A stretch of DNA of 64,000 nt, from assembly GCA_018340805.1 (NCBI GenBank), contig JACMZG010000008.1, positions 74,717,805-74,781,804 on the forward strand, read 5' to 3'. The notes under the pieces are model-generated. The model had not been told where the DNA came from and did not search any database. It worked only from the letters and a program-made list of their open reading frames with translations. A program made the translations under genes and the position numbers. Of this stretch, positions 23,800 to 35,960 are shown in pieces; position 1 is the stretch's first letter, and every line of letters starts with the position of its first letter. The stretch is from Microvelia longipes. Taxonomy: Eukaryota; Arthropoda; Insecta; Hemiptera; Veliidae.

Positions 23800-24110
23800 A
23801 AACTTAGAAACCGGGATGGCATGATGAATCAGAATTATCTGTTTCAGGTGTTTTAAGGCCTCCTAAGTTGTTTTCACGAAGTTTTCTCTCTGTTTGTGTG
23901 GGTGTGTGTCTGTTATCATGTAGTGTGTGTGTCTCAGCTGCAACTGTGTACGAAACTCAGTCTGTAGGTGTAGTTGTGCTATCCGGAATTTATTTTAAAA
24001 CGTCATTATCCTGCTTTAATGAGTTAGCAAAAATTGTGAAAGATCATAAAACGCGGAAAAAGTTATGCGACCGAATCGAGACACTTAAAATAATTTGAAT
24101 TATTTAATTT
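23800..24110 (+). repeat. Dispersed repeat with TGTGTG-rich segment
   Basis: 'caggtgttttaaggcctc', a TG-rich run and 'tctgttatcatg' recur at 59,790-59,870, and more weakly near 24,950. The 76-codon frame starting MFSRSFLSVC runs through this TG-rich repeat and is not supported as a gene. Confidence 0.5.
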
Positions 24111-25443
24111 TCAAAGCTTAATTACAAGTCATTCGTCTAGGATAGGAATGGATAGGATAGAAATCCAGAAGAGGAATGGAATAAAGTTTTATTTTAATAC
24201 CTCTAACGACAGCTTGTCAGCCTATTACTTTTTAATGTTTAATTTTATTCTTGATCAATAACCGTACCTCTTAGCTTTTTCAGAAAAAAAATATTCCTGT
24301 TAGTAATTTTAGAAATAACTCTCATAACACTTAAATAAACGAGAAGTAACGTGTCAAAGCTGTCTGGCTGTTATAGCCCATTTCGAGCCTGTAAAAAGTT
24401 AGAGATATGGCTGCTCTTATTTCATTTTTAGCGGTTAAGGATGATGGCTCTAAGGCTATATTACGCGTGACCCCAACTCTGAGTTTTTACTGTCCATTCA
24501 ACAAGCCACAACTTTTAACAGCGAAATATATGTCAACGAGTAGCTAAATTAGAATATGTTTAACTATTCTGTGAACTTACTTAATTTATCAATTGTCAAA
24601 GTAACGTTATAAAGATAGTTTTATATTATTATTATTTTTGTAGCTTGTTTTTCAACGTTATATTTAGCTTAAACTTATACTCGAAACGAATAGACATCGC
24701 AATATAATTTCTTTTTTCTAAGAAACTCGAATAAAAAAGCTTAAATCTTTTTCATGCTTGATGTTTCCTTATGACATGCTATCAAAACATTAGATTAAAA
24801 AATATCGAATCATATGAAGCACTTTAATTAAAAACTTTATAAATGATCACTTATACATTATAGCATTTGTATTTCTACTGCCGTAGGTATGTAAGAAAGT
24901 ATTGTCTTCACCCTAGAAATCCGAAACCGAGATTTAATTAGAATTATCCGTTTTAGGCGTTTTAAGGACGTACTGCGAGAGGTTTTTTCACAATTCCTGT
25001 GTGTGCGTGTTGATGCCTATAGTGGCGCACAACTCCCGCTATGCTCACAATAGACACAAAAATCACAGTTGTCAAGAAGATAATATTTTATAGAGTATGG
25101 TAACCTATTTTGCTAAGTCGTCAAAAATTTGACGTTCATTTGACCGAAGTTTTAATCATCCGACTGTTCTCGACCTGCGCACATCGTATCGATGGTGTTC
25201 AAACATATTAAAAAGAAGTAATGCATAACACTTTATTATACATAAAGTGTATTTTATGCACCTGATGTCCCTCACAGAAATAGTTTATATACTTTCTATA
25301 TACATTTGATGTGCCCGAACAAATGTAGTGTATACACTTTCTGCACACTTAATGTTCCTTAACAAAAATATTACGTAGAAGATAAAAGTAGAAAAAACTA
25401 GTAACTGTTAGCGTTTAAACCGTATTAAAGATAGAGTATTGTA
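24111..25443. other. Mostly unassigned AT-rich sequence
   Basis: No exon or RNA gene seen. 24,905-25,040 weakly resembles the preceding dispersed repeat. Confidence 0.4.
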
Positions 25444-25451
25444 CTACATGA

Positions 25452-25692
25452 TATAATAATAATAATACCCGTTTAGAGCCTTGCGGCTCATCAGGATAAC
25501 CCCTGCGGGAACCACCTCGGTGGTAGTAGCAACCGTCACGCTCAAAGTGTATTCTAAAGTTGGCGATAATTTATCTAAACAATAGTCTTCTATAAACAGA
25601 GAGCGTAACCTGGGATGCGAACCCCAGACCTCCGTGGGTGTCAAAGGTCAGTGTAAAGACTAACGCCTTAAAGACCACGGTCACAGAGGCAG
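25452..25692 (-). mobile_element. tRNA-derived SINE (family S1), best copy
   Basis: On the minus strand the head reads 'ctgtgaccgtggtcttta' (A-box-like), then a box-B-like GGGGTTCGCATCCC. The body contains 'aaattatcgccaacttta'. The 3' part ends CCCG..CTGATGAGCCGCAAGGC..AAACGGG, followed by a (TAT)n tail. The tail structure has an outer CCCG/CGGG stem and an inner GAGCC-GCAA-GGCTC hairpin. The copy at 45.45 kb shares head, body and tail. Alternative: a SINE-like unit of another Pol III RNA. Confidence 0.75.
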
Positions 25693-25914
25693 CAAAAGAA
25701 AGATAGAAGTAGAAAAAGTAGTAACTGTTAGCGTTTAAACCGTATTAAAGATAGAGTATTGTACTACACGATAATAAAATCATTTAATACCCGGTTTGCA
25801 AATGTATAAAAAAACACAATATAATTGTGCGAGACTATTATTCATGTTTTGCAAAACTCGGTAGTATCAAATGATACATAAAAATAAACGTTAAAAATGT
25901 ATAAACCTATAGTC

Positions 25915-26325
25915 TTCTTACTACAATATAGTTAATTTAAAATTATCAAACATGGAATCTACTTACTGCAATCTAGTTAATCTAATACTATTTAAAACTA
26001 TCAAGCATAAAATCTACTTACTACAATATAGTAAATCTAATACTATCTAAAACTATTAAGCATAGAATCTACTTACTACAGTATAGTTAATCAAATACTA
26101 TTTAAAACTATAAACATAGAATCTACTTATTACAATAGAGTTAATCTAATACTATCTAAAACTATCAAACATAGAATCTACTTACTACAATAGAGTTAAA
26201 TTAAATTAGAGTTAGATTAACTCAGTTAATCTAATACTATCTAAAACTATCAAGCATAGAATCTTGTATCTAAAATATAGTTAATCTAATTCTATCTAAA
26301 ACTATTAAACATAAAATATACTTTA
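25915..26325. repeat. 55-bp satellite, about seven copies
   Basis: Unit contains 'ctaatactatctaaaactat' then 'catagaatctacttactaca'. The array is interrupted near 26,205-26,230 by a small AT-rich inverted repeat. Confidence 0.9.
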
Positions 26326-26364
26326 TATTAAAATTAAGTATAATAATTAATAATGTTAAAAAAT

Positions 26365-26960
26365 AATTTAAAAAATCGGGTACGGGGTACTCAATACATC
26401 GGATTCAGTACGCTCGTCCTCGATACTTCAGACTCGCTTCGCTCGTCCTCAGAATATACAATTCGCCAAATTTATACTGCAACACATCTTCGAACTTGCT
26501 TCGGTTGTCCTAAGATAGTAATAAAATTAGTTTTATTCCCAGCGGTTACCGATCCAGGCACTGACTTCGCTCGATACTGCCTTTTTATAATCTCACAAAA
26601 ACCGTATACTTGCCGTGTTGAAGCATGTGTAGTCAGAGAAATTTCAACTCAATTACATTATTTTTTTTAAATAACGTATTAAAAGTTTAACTAATGCTGA
26701 TAATGTGATAAAACTTGGCATATTTGTTGGTCCTATATATGACTACATGCATGCTAAATCTCAAACTCAAAATTTCCGCATTTAATGAATTTTAAAAATT
26801 TTATCTAAGTAATTTTCGCGGGTCATAAAAAAATATTTTTCGCATAGCAGAACTAGACCTAAATATTGATACGCTGAGAGATACGATAATAACCTACTCA
26901 CACACACACTCACAGACAACTTTGTGAAAACCACTTTGGATTTTTTTGCGATCTAAATAT
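26365..26960. repeat. Dispersed repeat family X, copy 2
   Basis: Same order as 17.85-18.56 kb: 'cgggtacggggtac', 'tcgcttcgctcgtcctcaga', 'gctgataatgtgataaaact', CA-rich end. The 105-codon plus frame at 26,353-26,670 lies wholly in the repeat and is not a credible gene. Confidence 0.7.
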
Positions 26961-28800
26961 TTTTCCTATATACCTACGGTATAAATGAGGAAATGTAAAA
27001 AGCTATTCAATGTTTTCGTGCATTTTTAAATAAGTTTCATTTTAAATACTTTTACTATCTAAATAATGTACACAGTAGGTACATTTATAAATGAAGAAAA
27101 GTAAAATCTTTAGAAAGAAAATAGGATAATTTAATAAGGGAAAAACATAAAAAGATTAATCAAAATAAAAATAAAAACATACTGAAAAACAAACTTAACA
27201 TGCTTAGGGTAAATAATACAATATTATTACTTAGATTATTTATTAATCATAAGTGTTATAGAAAGATATTCATAATTTTATTTCGATAGTTTAAATTAAA
27301 TAGTTAATATAAATAAAAATATATTATAATAAAAACATTATAAAAATATGATAATGTAATTAATTATATTTATTAATTATAACATATTAAAATTTTATAT
27401 TCATTATATTATTTAACGTTTATATTTATTTACATTGTCCATAACGTATTTATTTTATTTCAATTTTAATTGTTCCTTTACTTTTGACATTTATGTTTTT
27501 TTGCATGTATTTTATTTAAATTTTAATTTTTTTTAACGTTTATGTTTATTAATTACATTGTCTATAACGTATTTATTTTATTTCAATTTTAACATTTTCT
27601 TTTTAATAAAACTTTTTATTATACACGTGTTCTAAAATAATAACCCACGTGTGGTCCACGTGTTTTTTACAGTTTTACCGCAAACTGTATAAAGTAATAT
27701 AATCGTCAAGCAAATTACAGTCAGTTTATCATAAGCAACTATTCATTCATTAAAGAATTTATTATTTTACGAATTGACGTAAAAAATGACGTTTATGAGT
27801 TATTATTTTTCTGAAATGTATCGTATCTATTAGAAAATAATAAACCTACATTTCTATTTTTTTACATTATAAAATAAATAAATATTGGTCTGCATTGTCA
27901 AGATTCTCGCATTAATTCAATCACTTGACGCTTTCGTAGTCGTTCGTATTTAAAACTGTGTTCAATTTTTTATCATTATATTATTTATTTATTTAAATTA
28001 TTAATTAAAAAATAATGTGATGCTGGATTGGTATAAAAAAATTACTGTAGGTATGGACCTGCCAGTAGAACGTGTCTGAAGATGAGAGTGCGATCTTGTA
28101 GATAGGAAGGCAGTTGGTCGAACAGACGGAGGCGGCTATAACCAGCAACAGAGGCAGCATAGCTCTGACACCAAATTCTACTCGGCAGCTAGGGAGTCAA
28201 CCCCCACTACCTCCATAAATAAATAATACCACCCCTTGTCATACGTATCTAATTCATTCAGGATATTCGAGGGATGTCCGAATTTTCAGCGCGAGACATA
28301 TTACTCTCTAAATATTAATACTGTTTGTTAATTGGGGAACTGTGAACAACTATAAATCTTATTTTAGTAGCAACTCCTTTGAACGAGATTTTTGCATCTT
28401 CTTCTAGAACTTATATATGAACACCAATAAAAAATTAATTACACTATATTTTTACGTATCGCTAAGCTATTAGTTATGTAACAGTGTGAGAATAAAAATG
28501 TTTAATATAAACTTAAACCTCGACTGCATTTCTTGAGGCACATAGTTCCTTATATTCATGCATATTTGACTCTATATCGCTATAACTAGATTGTATAGAA
28601 CTTAGACAGAAAGGTTAAAACCTTTTACAAGTTAACCTTTGTTAACAATGTCATGATAATGTCATCTACTGTAATTATTTTGATTAAAGGAGGGAGGACA
28701 CAAGGAAATGAGTCTATCTCCAGAGACATAGATTTCTACCCTTTTATATAAAATGGTGAAAATATCTTAACTACCTTGTTTGATAAATAAGGGTATTGAC
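26961..28800. other. Very AT-rich region without recognised gene
   Basis: About 1.8 kb dominated by A/T. A ~100-bp moderately GC segment at 28,040-28,200 has no recognisable homology. No RNA gene fold was identified. Confidence 0.45.
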
Positions 28801-28905
28801 TAAGTTTTAGGTACCGACTGATAATCGCGGTTCAATGTATAACTGATTCTTCGATTGCTTCTTCAACTTGCGGTAAATACAACCTTTTTAATTATAGCTG
28901 TTAAG
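28800..28905 (-). repeat. Fragment of the repeat at 55.5-55.7 kb
   Basis: 'gattcttcgattgcttcttc' and 'ttgcggtaaatacaacct' are the reverse complement of 55,563-55,607. Confidence 0.7.
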
Positions 28906-29089
28906 ATGAAATAAAAGACTGATCAAAATATTTTTATGCGTATAAGACTATACGTATAAATTACTGGAGAGACCCAGTAATTTACGCCCACACACATGTG
29001 TCGATATTACGTCGTGTTGAGACATCGTCATGTCGAGACTACAATACGGCACCCAATGTGCGGAAAGCCAAAAACAAAAGATTTATTAT

Positions 29090-29400
29090 AACCTTAACTC
29101 CCAGGAAGAGGTTTTAATGAGGTTACACATAGCCCCTGAGAGCCCCAAAAAGATGTTTCAGGCCTTTTAATGTATTGAGATAGGCTATGCCCTTTCTAGT
29201 ATATATCTCTATGCTTAAAAAAGTATCAACTTCCTGTTATCTATGTTATCAACATACTGTGCTTCGCTTTAGCTATAGAGATATATAGCTCTGTGTAACC
29301 TCAATAAACCTCCTTTAAGAGTAAGTTAAGGTTTTAATAAATAAATTTATTTCGGCCTCTCGCACATTTGTTATGTTTTTAGTTGTACTTTTAACGTTCT
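29090..29400. mobile_element. MITE family M1, two partial copies in opposite orientation
   Basis: 29,098-29,213 is an inverted partial copy ending 'tatatatctctatg'. 29,274-29,400 is a forward partial copy starting 'gctatagagatatata'. Confidence 0.65.
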
Positions 29401-29443
29401 TCTATATAAGTTATTGTAATTTGTACTAATTTTTTGATTGGAT

Positions 29444-29878
29444 TTCCTATGATATGCGTGTTTCTGAGCTAAACAATCCATCTCTTGCTTAAGGTTCCGG
29501 TTTATACTTCATAACTTAAGCGGTTACTCAATCATCAAGCACTTCTCCATAACTCATTTCTTCTGCATTTTTCAAAGGAAATGCGCACAATTATCCTGTT
29601 GGCTATACAAAGATATGCCTAAAAAATGTGCAGTACAATCTATAATTTGCACTAGTTTAATGCTCAGTTAGTTGCATGGGTTGTTTCTTTAAAGGTTGAA
29701 GCGCATTTCCTTTGAAAAATAAAGAAAAAGTGAGTTACGACTAGTGTTAGATTTTTTGAATAACTGCTCAAGTTTTAAAGCAATAATTGGAACCTTAACA
29801 AGCAAAAAATGGATTGTTAAGAACGGAAACACGCATTTCAAAAGAAATTCACCCGACATGCGGATCCTGCCAGTTTTT
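29444..29878. repeat. Degenerate P-family hairpin
   Basis: Left 'gcgtgtttctgagctaaaca', middle 'tcaaaggaaatgcgcac' and right 'acacgcatttcaaaagaaat' align with P elements at reduced similarity. It is one of the older copies outside the 0-10 kb array. Confidence 0.65.
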
Positions 29879-30084
29879 TTCATCAATGATCATTATTTAC
29901 GCTTATTCCAATCACTGTATTTGCAAATAAAACAAAACTAGAGAGCAGCACTGTATGGTGATAACATTGATAACAGAAAGGTGATACTTTTTTAAGGATA
30001 TTAAAGACAGAAAAAGAAAATCACACGAACACTCATAATTATGAATGTATTTCAATAAAAACATCACAACAGACGTTACAACAA

Positions 30085-30180
30085 TATGGTTTTTAATAGA
30101 GATCGTGTCCCCTCCAAGGTTGATTTTTTGTGCCAATTTTGATTCAAAAATATTTATCCGTGCGAAACTTAGAATAATAC
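30085..30180 (-). repeat. Q-family fragment
   Basis: 'agatcgtgtcccctccaagg' and 'ttgattttttgtgccaattt' match the inverted Q unit at 5,115-5,160. Confidence 0.6.
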
Positions 30181-30228
30181 TATATATAGAAGGAGAATAA
30201 CTGATAACAGCAAAGTAGTTTCACTCAT

Positions 30229-30493
30229 AGAGATATATACTAGAGGGGGCATAGCCTATCTAAATACATGGAAAGACCTGAAACATCTTTTTTGGGGCTC
30301 TCAGGGGCTCTGTGTAACCATATTGAAACCTCCTTCAAGAGTGAGGAGGTTTACTTTAACTTATTTCTACTAAATAAGTTACTGTAATTTTATTTTATTT
30401 TTTGATTATATTTTTAGCGAATGTGGTCAGGTTACTTTTTCAATGTTTCGAAATTCAACTAATAGGGCCCCTCTAGTAATAATATCTCTATGG
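30229..30493 (+). mobile_element. MITE family M1, second complete copy
   Basis: Same termini and interior as 21,411-21,731, ~55 bp shorter because of internal deletions. Confidence 0.8.
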
Positions 30494-32269
30494 TTTTACT
30501 GGTGGTCTTAAGTAAAGCAGCCACCGTAACAATATACAATATTCTTATAACAAAGTTGGCAATACTTCCGGTTGCTGAATTATTATATTCTATTATTAAT
30601 TTATGATCGACTATTTATAAAATTTTAATATAAATATCGTATTTTATTTAATATTGAACTGTATTTTAACGTTTTTAATTAAAATTATGTTTTTTTACAA
30701 GGACTACTTTGTCAACTAAATGTAGATTCTCGTATTGCACTACCCTTTTGCTATCTAAGACCGATTTTATAGCAGGATTTAAAGTTATCATATTTGTTTC
30801 TTAAGATCTTTCTTCATTTGTGGATATTTATAACATATTTATAAAATAATGTTTTGTTGTTAGGGTGGTACCCCTTTTACATTATAATTAATATAAAAAC
30901 GAAGTTTCCCTACAAAACCCCTATAAAATTTATTTGAGAATAATCGTGATTGGAATAAGCGTTATAGGTGTCTATTATTATTAATGAAAAATAAGAAGCA
31001 GAAAACCTGAACTTTATTTGGATTATTAGTAGAGAAACTAATTATTTTAGCTAATCGTAGAAAATTCTTAGATATCTTATACGATAAGACAGGGATACAC
31101 AAACTTTAGAGCCCCCTGAACCCCCATTGTAGATAAATGATAGTTGGCGGACCCCAATCCTTTTGGTCCCCTAACTTATAAAATCAATTACTTATACTCA
31201 TGGCTAAACTTCCTGTTTTTACGATCTAAATTTATCCGCGTGAAGCTGCTATTAAACTTGTAAACTTTCCATGGCTGATGCTACCCTTTCCAGAACTAAT
31301 ACAAATGAAATGAGGATAGGGTTTGTTTGATAAAGCAAGGAAAAATTGTCAAATTTTAATTTGATCTTCTGAATATTGCCTCTGATATGAACAATTTGTG
31401 GTTTATAACGACTTCATCAACAACTTATGATTCATTATTTGTAGCATGAAAATGTCTAACAATAATATAATGACTGTATTATATAAGTGATATTGTCCTT
31501 AGATATATTGTCCAATATATATCATTTTTATCCTCTTGGATATTTTAAATTTCTTTTCAATGATACATCCATAAGAAAATAATGTTAAAGCAACGTCTTA
31601 AATTTTATAGTCTTAATTTGTCGTTTATGACAAAACTTTTTTTACAATTTTTAAACCATTTATCAACGAGCAGCTATTATTACCAATAAAATAACCACTA
31701 AAAATTCTTAATTTTAATGCCATCAAGTACTGAAAGAATATTAAAAAGTAATAAATATTTGTTTATAGGCGGGCATGAGACCATTTAAAGAGATTCTTGT
31801 TTATCCTGGAATAAACCAACATAACTAGATTCCCCTACTTTGTACCGTTTATGTATTCTGGGATATTAAAAAATATATAAACTCCTTTCCTCTGCTAAAT
31901 TACTTAACGCAAGAGGTAAAAAAAGGAACAAAAAAATATTAGGTATTACTTTAGAGTGCTCGAGTCTGGTTGGTTTTTAAGCAATTTAACCATATTCTGT
32001 TGAAGCTCTAAAAGTTTTTTTTATGCTCAAGGATAATAAAAATATAGAAGGAAAAATCTTTCATATTCACGCAGGTTTAGAGTTAAATATGGAGCGCCTC
32101 CTTCTTCCTCACCAGCAAGAAAAACGATATGTGGATGGGAAAAACATATTTGAGAAATATTTACGCACGAAAGAGGAAACTATTGTGTTAAGGAGAGAGG
32201 TGGGCAAAAAAAAGATTTCTAAAACAAAACACTTACCAAACATAATGGTAGTAATAGTAATTAAAAGAA
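30494..32269. other. AT-rich region, possible hAT end remnant
   Basis: At 31,089 'cagggatacacaaacttta' resembles a hAT terminus. No matching second end was found. No gene recognised. Confidence 0.35.
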
Positions 32270-32480
<211 letters not shown>

Positions 32481-32869
32481 GTGTATGTAACCACTTCTGT
32501 GTCATTCGAACAACCTTATAAGCGTAATTTTCTGTTAGAAACTTGGTAATACTATAAGTTGTAAGATATTATTTTTAAAAAGACAGAATTACTATCTGTG
32601 TCATTAATACCTCTCCTATGTCCTCGAGAGTCAAAGGTAGAAAACATTCCGGAAAGTGTAAATCATATTTTTACTCAGAGCTTTATTTCTGTTTTTGACT
32701 TGGCTCCTTGTCTATGCTGGGAGACAGGGCAGAAAAACAAGCACGAGTGCTTTGTCCACCTTACCTTTCTATTAAACCTTTTAAATAAATATTTATGATA
32801 CTAATACTTCTGCATACTTTTGATGAAGTGGTTTTCTTAATGGAGACACATACTATCAAGTTATATACG

Positions 32870-32894
32870 TACATACATACACACACACACATAC

Positions 32895-32957
<63 letters not shown>
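32870..32957. repeat. (ACAT)n/(CA)n/(TA)n compound microsatellite
   Basis: 'acatacatac', 'cacacacac', further ACAT units, then a TA array to 32,956. Confidence 0.95.
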
Positions 32958-32960
<3 letters not shown>

Positions 32961-33356
32961 AAAGTCTTACTTCGGTATCGACCAGATCCCATTGATAAAT
33001 TAAATATAAAATCTTTTGGATTACCTTTGTGTTTATCCTTGAACAATTTATAGAGAAACAAATTGCCTCTAAACCCTTTAGAAATTATAGAAAAGTATTG
33101 AAATCTGTACATCGTATATCACCAACAAACATACGGGATACGTGGGAAGTACAGGTTTTAAGGGTAGGAAACTTAAACAAGACAAGCGGACTTAAGTTAG
33201 TTATGAAAAGGAACGATCCGTTGCTGGTGGATCAGATGAATGTTTGATGTTTCGAATGCATTTTTCTGCAAAAAATTATAAGGAGTATCGACGAATACAT
33301 TTTATAAAATATAAAAAAATAATTGATTTATTTCTTCATTTAAAATATTTTTTTAC
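32958..33356. other. Unassigned sequence downstream of the LDLa exon
   Basis: Contains a 72-codon plus frame (33,029-33,247) and, on the minus strand, a conceptual stretch with CTSHVSRMFVGDIR. I do not recognise either. This lies in the intron or 3' flank of the LDLa gene. Confidence 0.35.
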
Positions 33357-33685
33357 CTTTAGCATTACAGATATTGGTTTCTTCATCAATTAACCCTAAT
33401 TGTCCTAAAACTAATAACTCGTTAATTAGTCTCTCAAGGAGAAGCCCTCTGACAACGCCAACAGACTGTAACTTCTTTGCCACGTGCTCGCCAAAGTCAT
33501 GGAAAGTAGTGTTTAGCTTAGTTAACTGCAACCTTGGTTCGTCCACCAGACCCACGTCACTCCATGTATAGTCAGGTAGGATTTCTTGGCAGTTGAGTTC
33601 GTCAGAATGATCAGGGCAATCGTTGTTACCGTCGCATACCCAATCTTTCGAAACACAGTCTTTATCGTGGTGACATTTTAACCAC
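33357..33685 (-). CDS. LDLa-repeat protein, exon 4 of those visible (LDLa second half plus a novel extension)
   Basis: The exon is bounded by acceptor 'ccttatgtcaacag' and donor 'aaag|gtaaaa'. It enters with one base of a split codon, so it joins the 41,893 exon in phase (GG+G, Gly). It begins WLKCHHDKDCVSKDWVC, then CDGNNDCPDHSDELNC, which with the previous exon's Cys makes a complete six-cysteine LDLa module with the calcium-binding DxSDE pattern. After the LDLa come about 70 residues without cysteines until the last few (starting QEILPDYTWSD, ending ETNICNAK). These are Leu-rich, probably helical, and match no domain I know. The exon ends with one base of a split codon, the phase at which the other modules begin. 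No downstream exon was found within the window. Confidence 0.8.
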
Positions 33686-34376
33686 CTGTTGACATAAGGA
33701 AAGATGCAAAAATATAATCAAAAGTGCGGTAAATAAACGTGCGCTGACAAGGAGGACGCACTTATGTTTTTAACAAAATATAAACAAACACAAAAGCGCA
33801 TTGAGAACTAGAGAATTCATACATACATTTCATATTCGGGATACCAAGGGATAGTTGTGAGGTTGGCAATACCAACGGCGGGAAAACGAAATGGTGTCAA
33901 ACATTTTTATCAAATGATTAGCATGGGAGCCAATTGAAATTATTCATTTATTTCTATATTGCTACTTAATTAGTGATTCATGAGTTAAAAATTAATAGAA
34001 CAACCATCGGCGCTATAAAAATTGTCGATATTTCATAGGTAAATATGATAATCCAATTGTTCATACAAAAATATGCCTCTAAAATTTTAAGTACGCACTA
34101 TTGGTATGTATTCGTCATTAGGGACCTCTGCATTTCTCAGTGAACTTACTGATGTATCTTCTTCTCTTCTTTTCTTTATTATTTTCATTATCTACCTATC
34201 TTCTTTTCGTTTAATATTCAACGTATAAAGAATATGCTCTGCCTTTAGTATTATTGGACCTAGTCGTGTTACAAAAGAACCTATATATTTTGGAAAAGTT
34301 AAGATACTTGGCAAACTCATAACACGTATGGGAAATAGAATCATTTGATACTACCGAGTTTTGCAAAACATGCATT

Positions 34377-34768
34377 GCGGACACAATATAATTGTACGAG
34401 AGACACCTAGGGAATGTAACAAGCAAAATGCAATGCTAGATCTGGGGACTCATATGTTTTGCAAAACTCGGTAGTATCAAATGATATATGTTTTGCTTGC
34501 CAAGCATGATGGCGGTAAGAGAGCACTGCTCGTCTCTGGTAAATACTTCACATTATATTCTTCAGAATCAATTGAAGGTCAGAGTGAGTTCAGTCTCTGT
34601 CGGCGCCCTGATGAGTTAGACGTAACGAAACAGAGTGGGACATGACATTAAGTCGAGCCATAAATAATGACGAATGTCGAATGATGGCACAGTTCCCAGA
34701 TGTAGCATTGCATTTTGCTTGTTACATTTCCTAGGTATCTCGCTCAATTATATTGTGTTATTTCTTAA
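34377..34768. mobile_element. TIR element T1 with embedded hammerhead ribozyme
   Basis: About 68-bp inverted termini ('cacaatataattgtacgag' and its counterpart ending 'caattatattgtg') enclose a ~250-bp non-coding body. A second, older copy is at 20,288-20,560, and end fragments lie near 25,817. The body contains 'gagttttgcaaaacatg' and 'catgttttgc'-type sequences, also found outside the element. No transposase is present, so it is non-autonomous if mobile. Confidence 0.75.
34595..34635 (+). ncRNA. Hammerhead ribozyme motif (type III topology)
   Basis: All core positions are present in order. Stem III is CTCTGT (34,595-34,600) with ACAGAG (34,630-34,635), six Watson-Crick pairs including A15.1-U16.1. 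Cleavage residue C17 is 34,601, making a canonical GUC triplet. Stem I is GGC/GCC (34,602-34,607), three pairs but no loop. CTGATGA is 34,608-34,614. Stem II is GTTA/TAAC (34,615-34,618, 34,623-34,626), four pairs with a GACG loop and the usual G10.1-C11.1. GAAA is 34,627-34,630. The loopless stem I means efficient cleavage would need a dimeric or extended form. Motif match is seen directly. Activity is inference. Confidence 0.6.
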
Positions 34769-34964
34769 TATTTATAGGTAATAAGTAACAGGACAATTCA
34801 ATATCCGCTAAACCCCTAAGGAAGTTAAAGAAGTCCTATCGGATAACGGCTGTGTTATACGTATATTATAGCTAAGGTGACATTTTTCCCCTAAAACCGC
34901 CACAACTATATACATGAGGGGTTATGTGCAAGAATTATTTATTAGAAAAAGCTAGCAATGTGAA

Positions 34965-35100
34965 TAATGTCTCACTATCGTCTAGGTGAGACATTAGCGA
35001 ATTTCCTAAGGGAAAATTGGCTAATGAAGTGGGTGGCATTGCGGGAGCTGTGACCGTAATACGTTTCAGAAGTCTCTGAACACCAAAAAATATAAAAATA
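34965..35100 (+). repeat. Divergent Q-family 5' end
   Basis: 'ttagcgaatttcctaaggg' and 'gtaatacgtttcagaagt' follow the order at the start of Q units, at lower similarity. Confidence 0.55.
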
Positions 35101-35114
35101 TGTTTAGCTAAACA

Positions 35115-35225
35115 TTTATACACACACACGTGTGTGTGTGTGTTTATACACGCACACACACATATATATATTTGTAAGTATATATGTATTTTATATATGT
35201 ATGTGCGTGCGTGTGTATCCGTCAA
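35115..35225. repeat. CA/TG/TA microsatellite with inverted symmetry
   Basis: 'acacacacacgtgtgtgtgt' is a perfect alternating palindrome, followed by CA, TA and TG tracts. Confidence 0.85.
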
Positions 35226-35960
35226 ATCATTAAATTCAGTTAATCCATAAAAAATGGGTAATTTTAATTTAATCATAAAATATTCATATTTTATTTTTAT
35301 TCATTAACCAGGTATTTTACAAAATAACTAAAGTAATTAGTTAAATCAAATAAATTAATTATAACAGCAATATTTACCTTAACTTCTCTCATTATCACTT
35401 AAGTTTTACTTTGTTTCTTGTTAGGACTTCTCCTAACATTTATTTATATTTTGTTAATGTTTGTTAATTTAAGTTAATCTAGCTGAGAGATATACCAGAG
35501 TTCCTACTTAGACTTTAATTAACTCAATACATAGGTCCCCTGGAATTTATGCAGTATGCTATTCCCGCAACACACTCATGTTTTGCAGATTGCTGGTCAC
35601 AATTTATTAGGCAACGTCTAGATCTATATTTAGAGTTGCTGTGGCTGTTCAAGCCGATATATTGTGATCCAGCAACCAGTGGTAATTTTCGAGGCAGATA
35701 AATTGTAGTACCACAGGTGATAAATTGTTCAATGTGCATTTTTCTATAATTAAATAATTAAAACCATTTCTGTCACCATTTTTGCGTCTCAGCACCATTT
35801 CTTGGTAGTTTTACGGTTGTGTGAGAGCATTAACAACGCCATTCCTTGGACATTGCCACTTCTCGCCAACTCACATTCATCACCATCACCAGGAGATCAA
35901 CCTTCGTGGTATTATACCATCATCAATTAAGGATAAGTCATTTTAAACAAATTTAAGTTT
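35226..35960. other. Unassigned sequence 5' of the LTR element insertion
   Basis: No gene supported. A 71-codon minus frame (35,524-35,739, starting MHIEQFITCGTTIYLP) has a less biased composition than the surroundings but no domain I recognise. The 4-bp target copy GTTT is 35,957-35,960. Confidence 0.4.

Noticed and set aside
26353..26670. 105-codon plus-strand frame
   Set aside because: It lies entirely in dispersed repeat X. Other copies do not keep the frame and no domain is visible.
33029..33247. 72-codon plus-strand frame next to the LDLa exon as a gene
   Set aside because: No domain, no splice or initiation context, and it lies on the opposite strand within the presumed gene flank.
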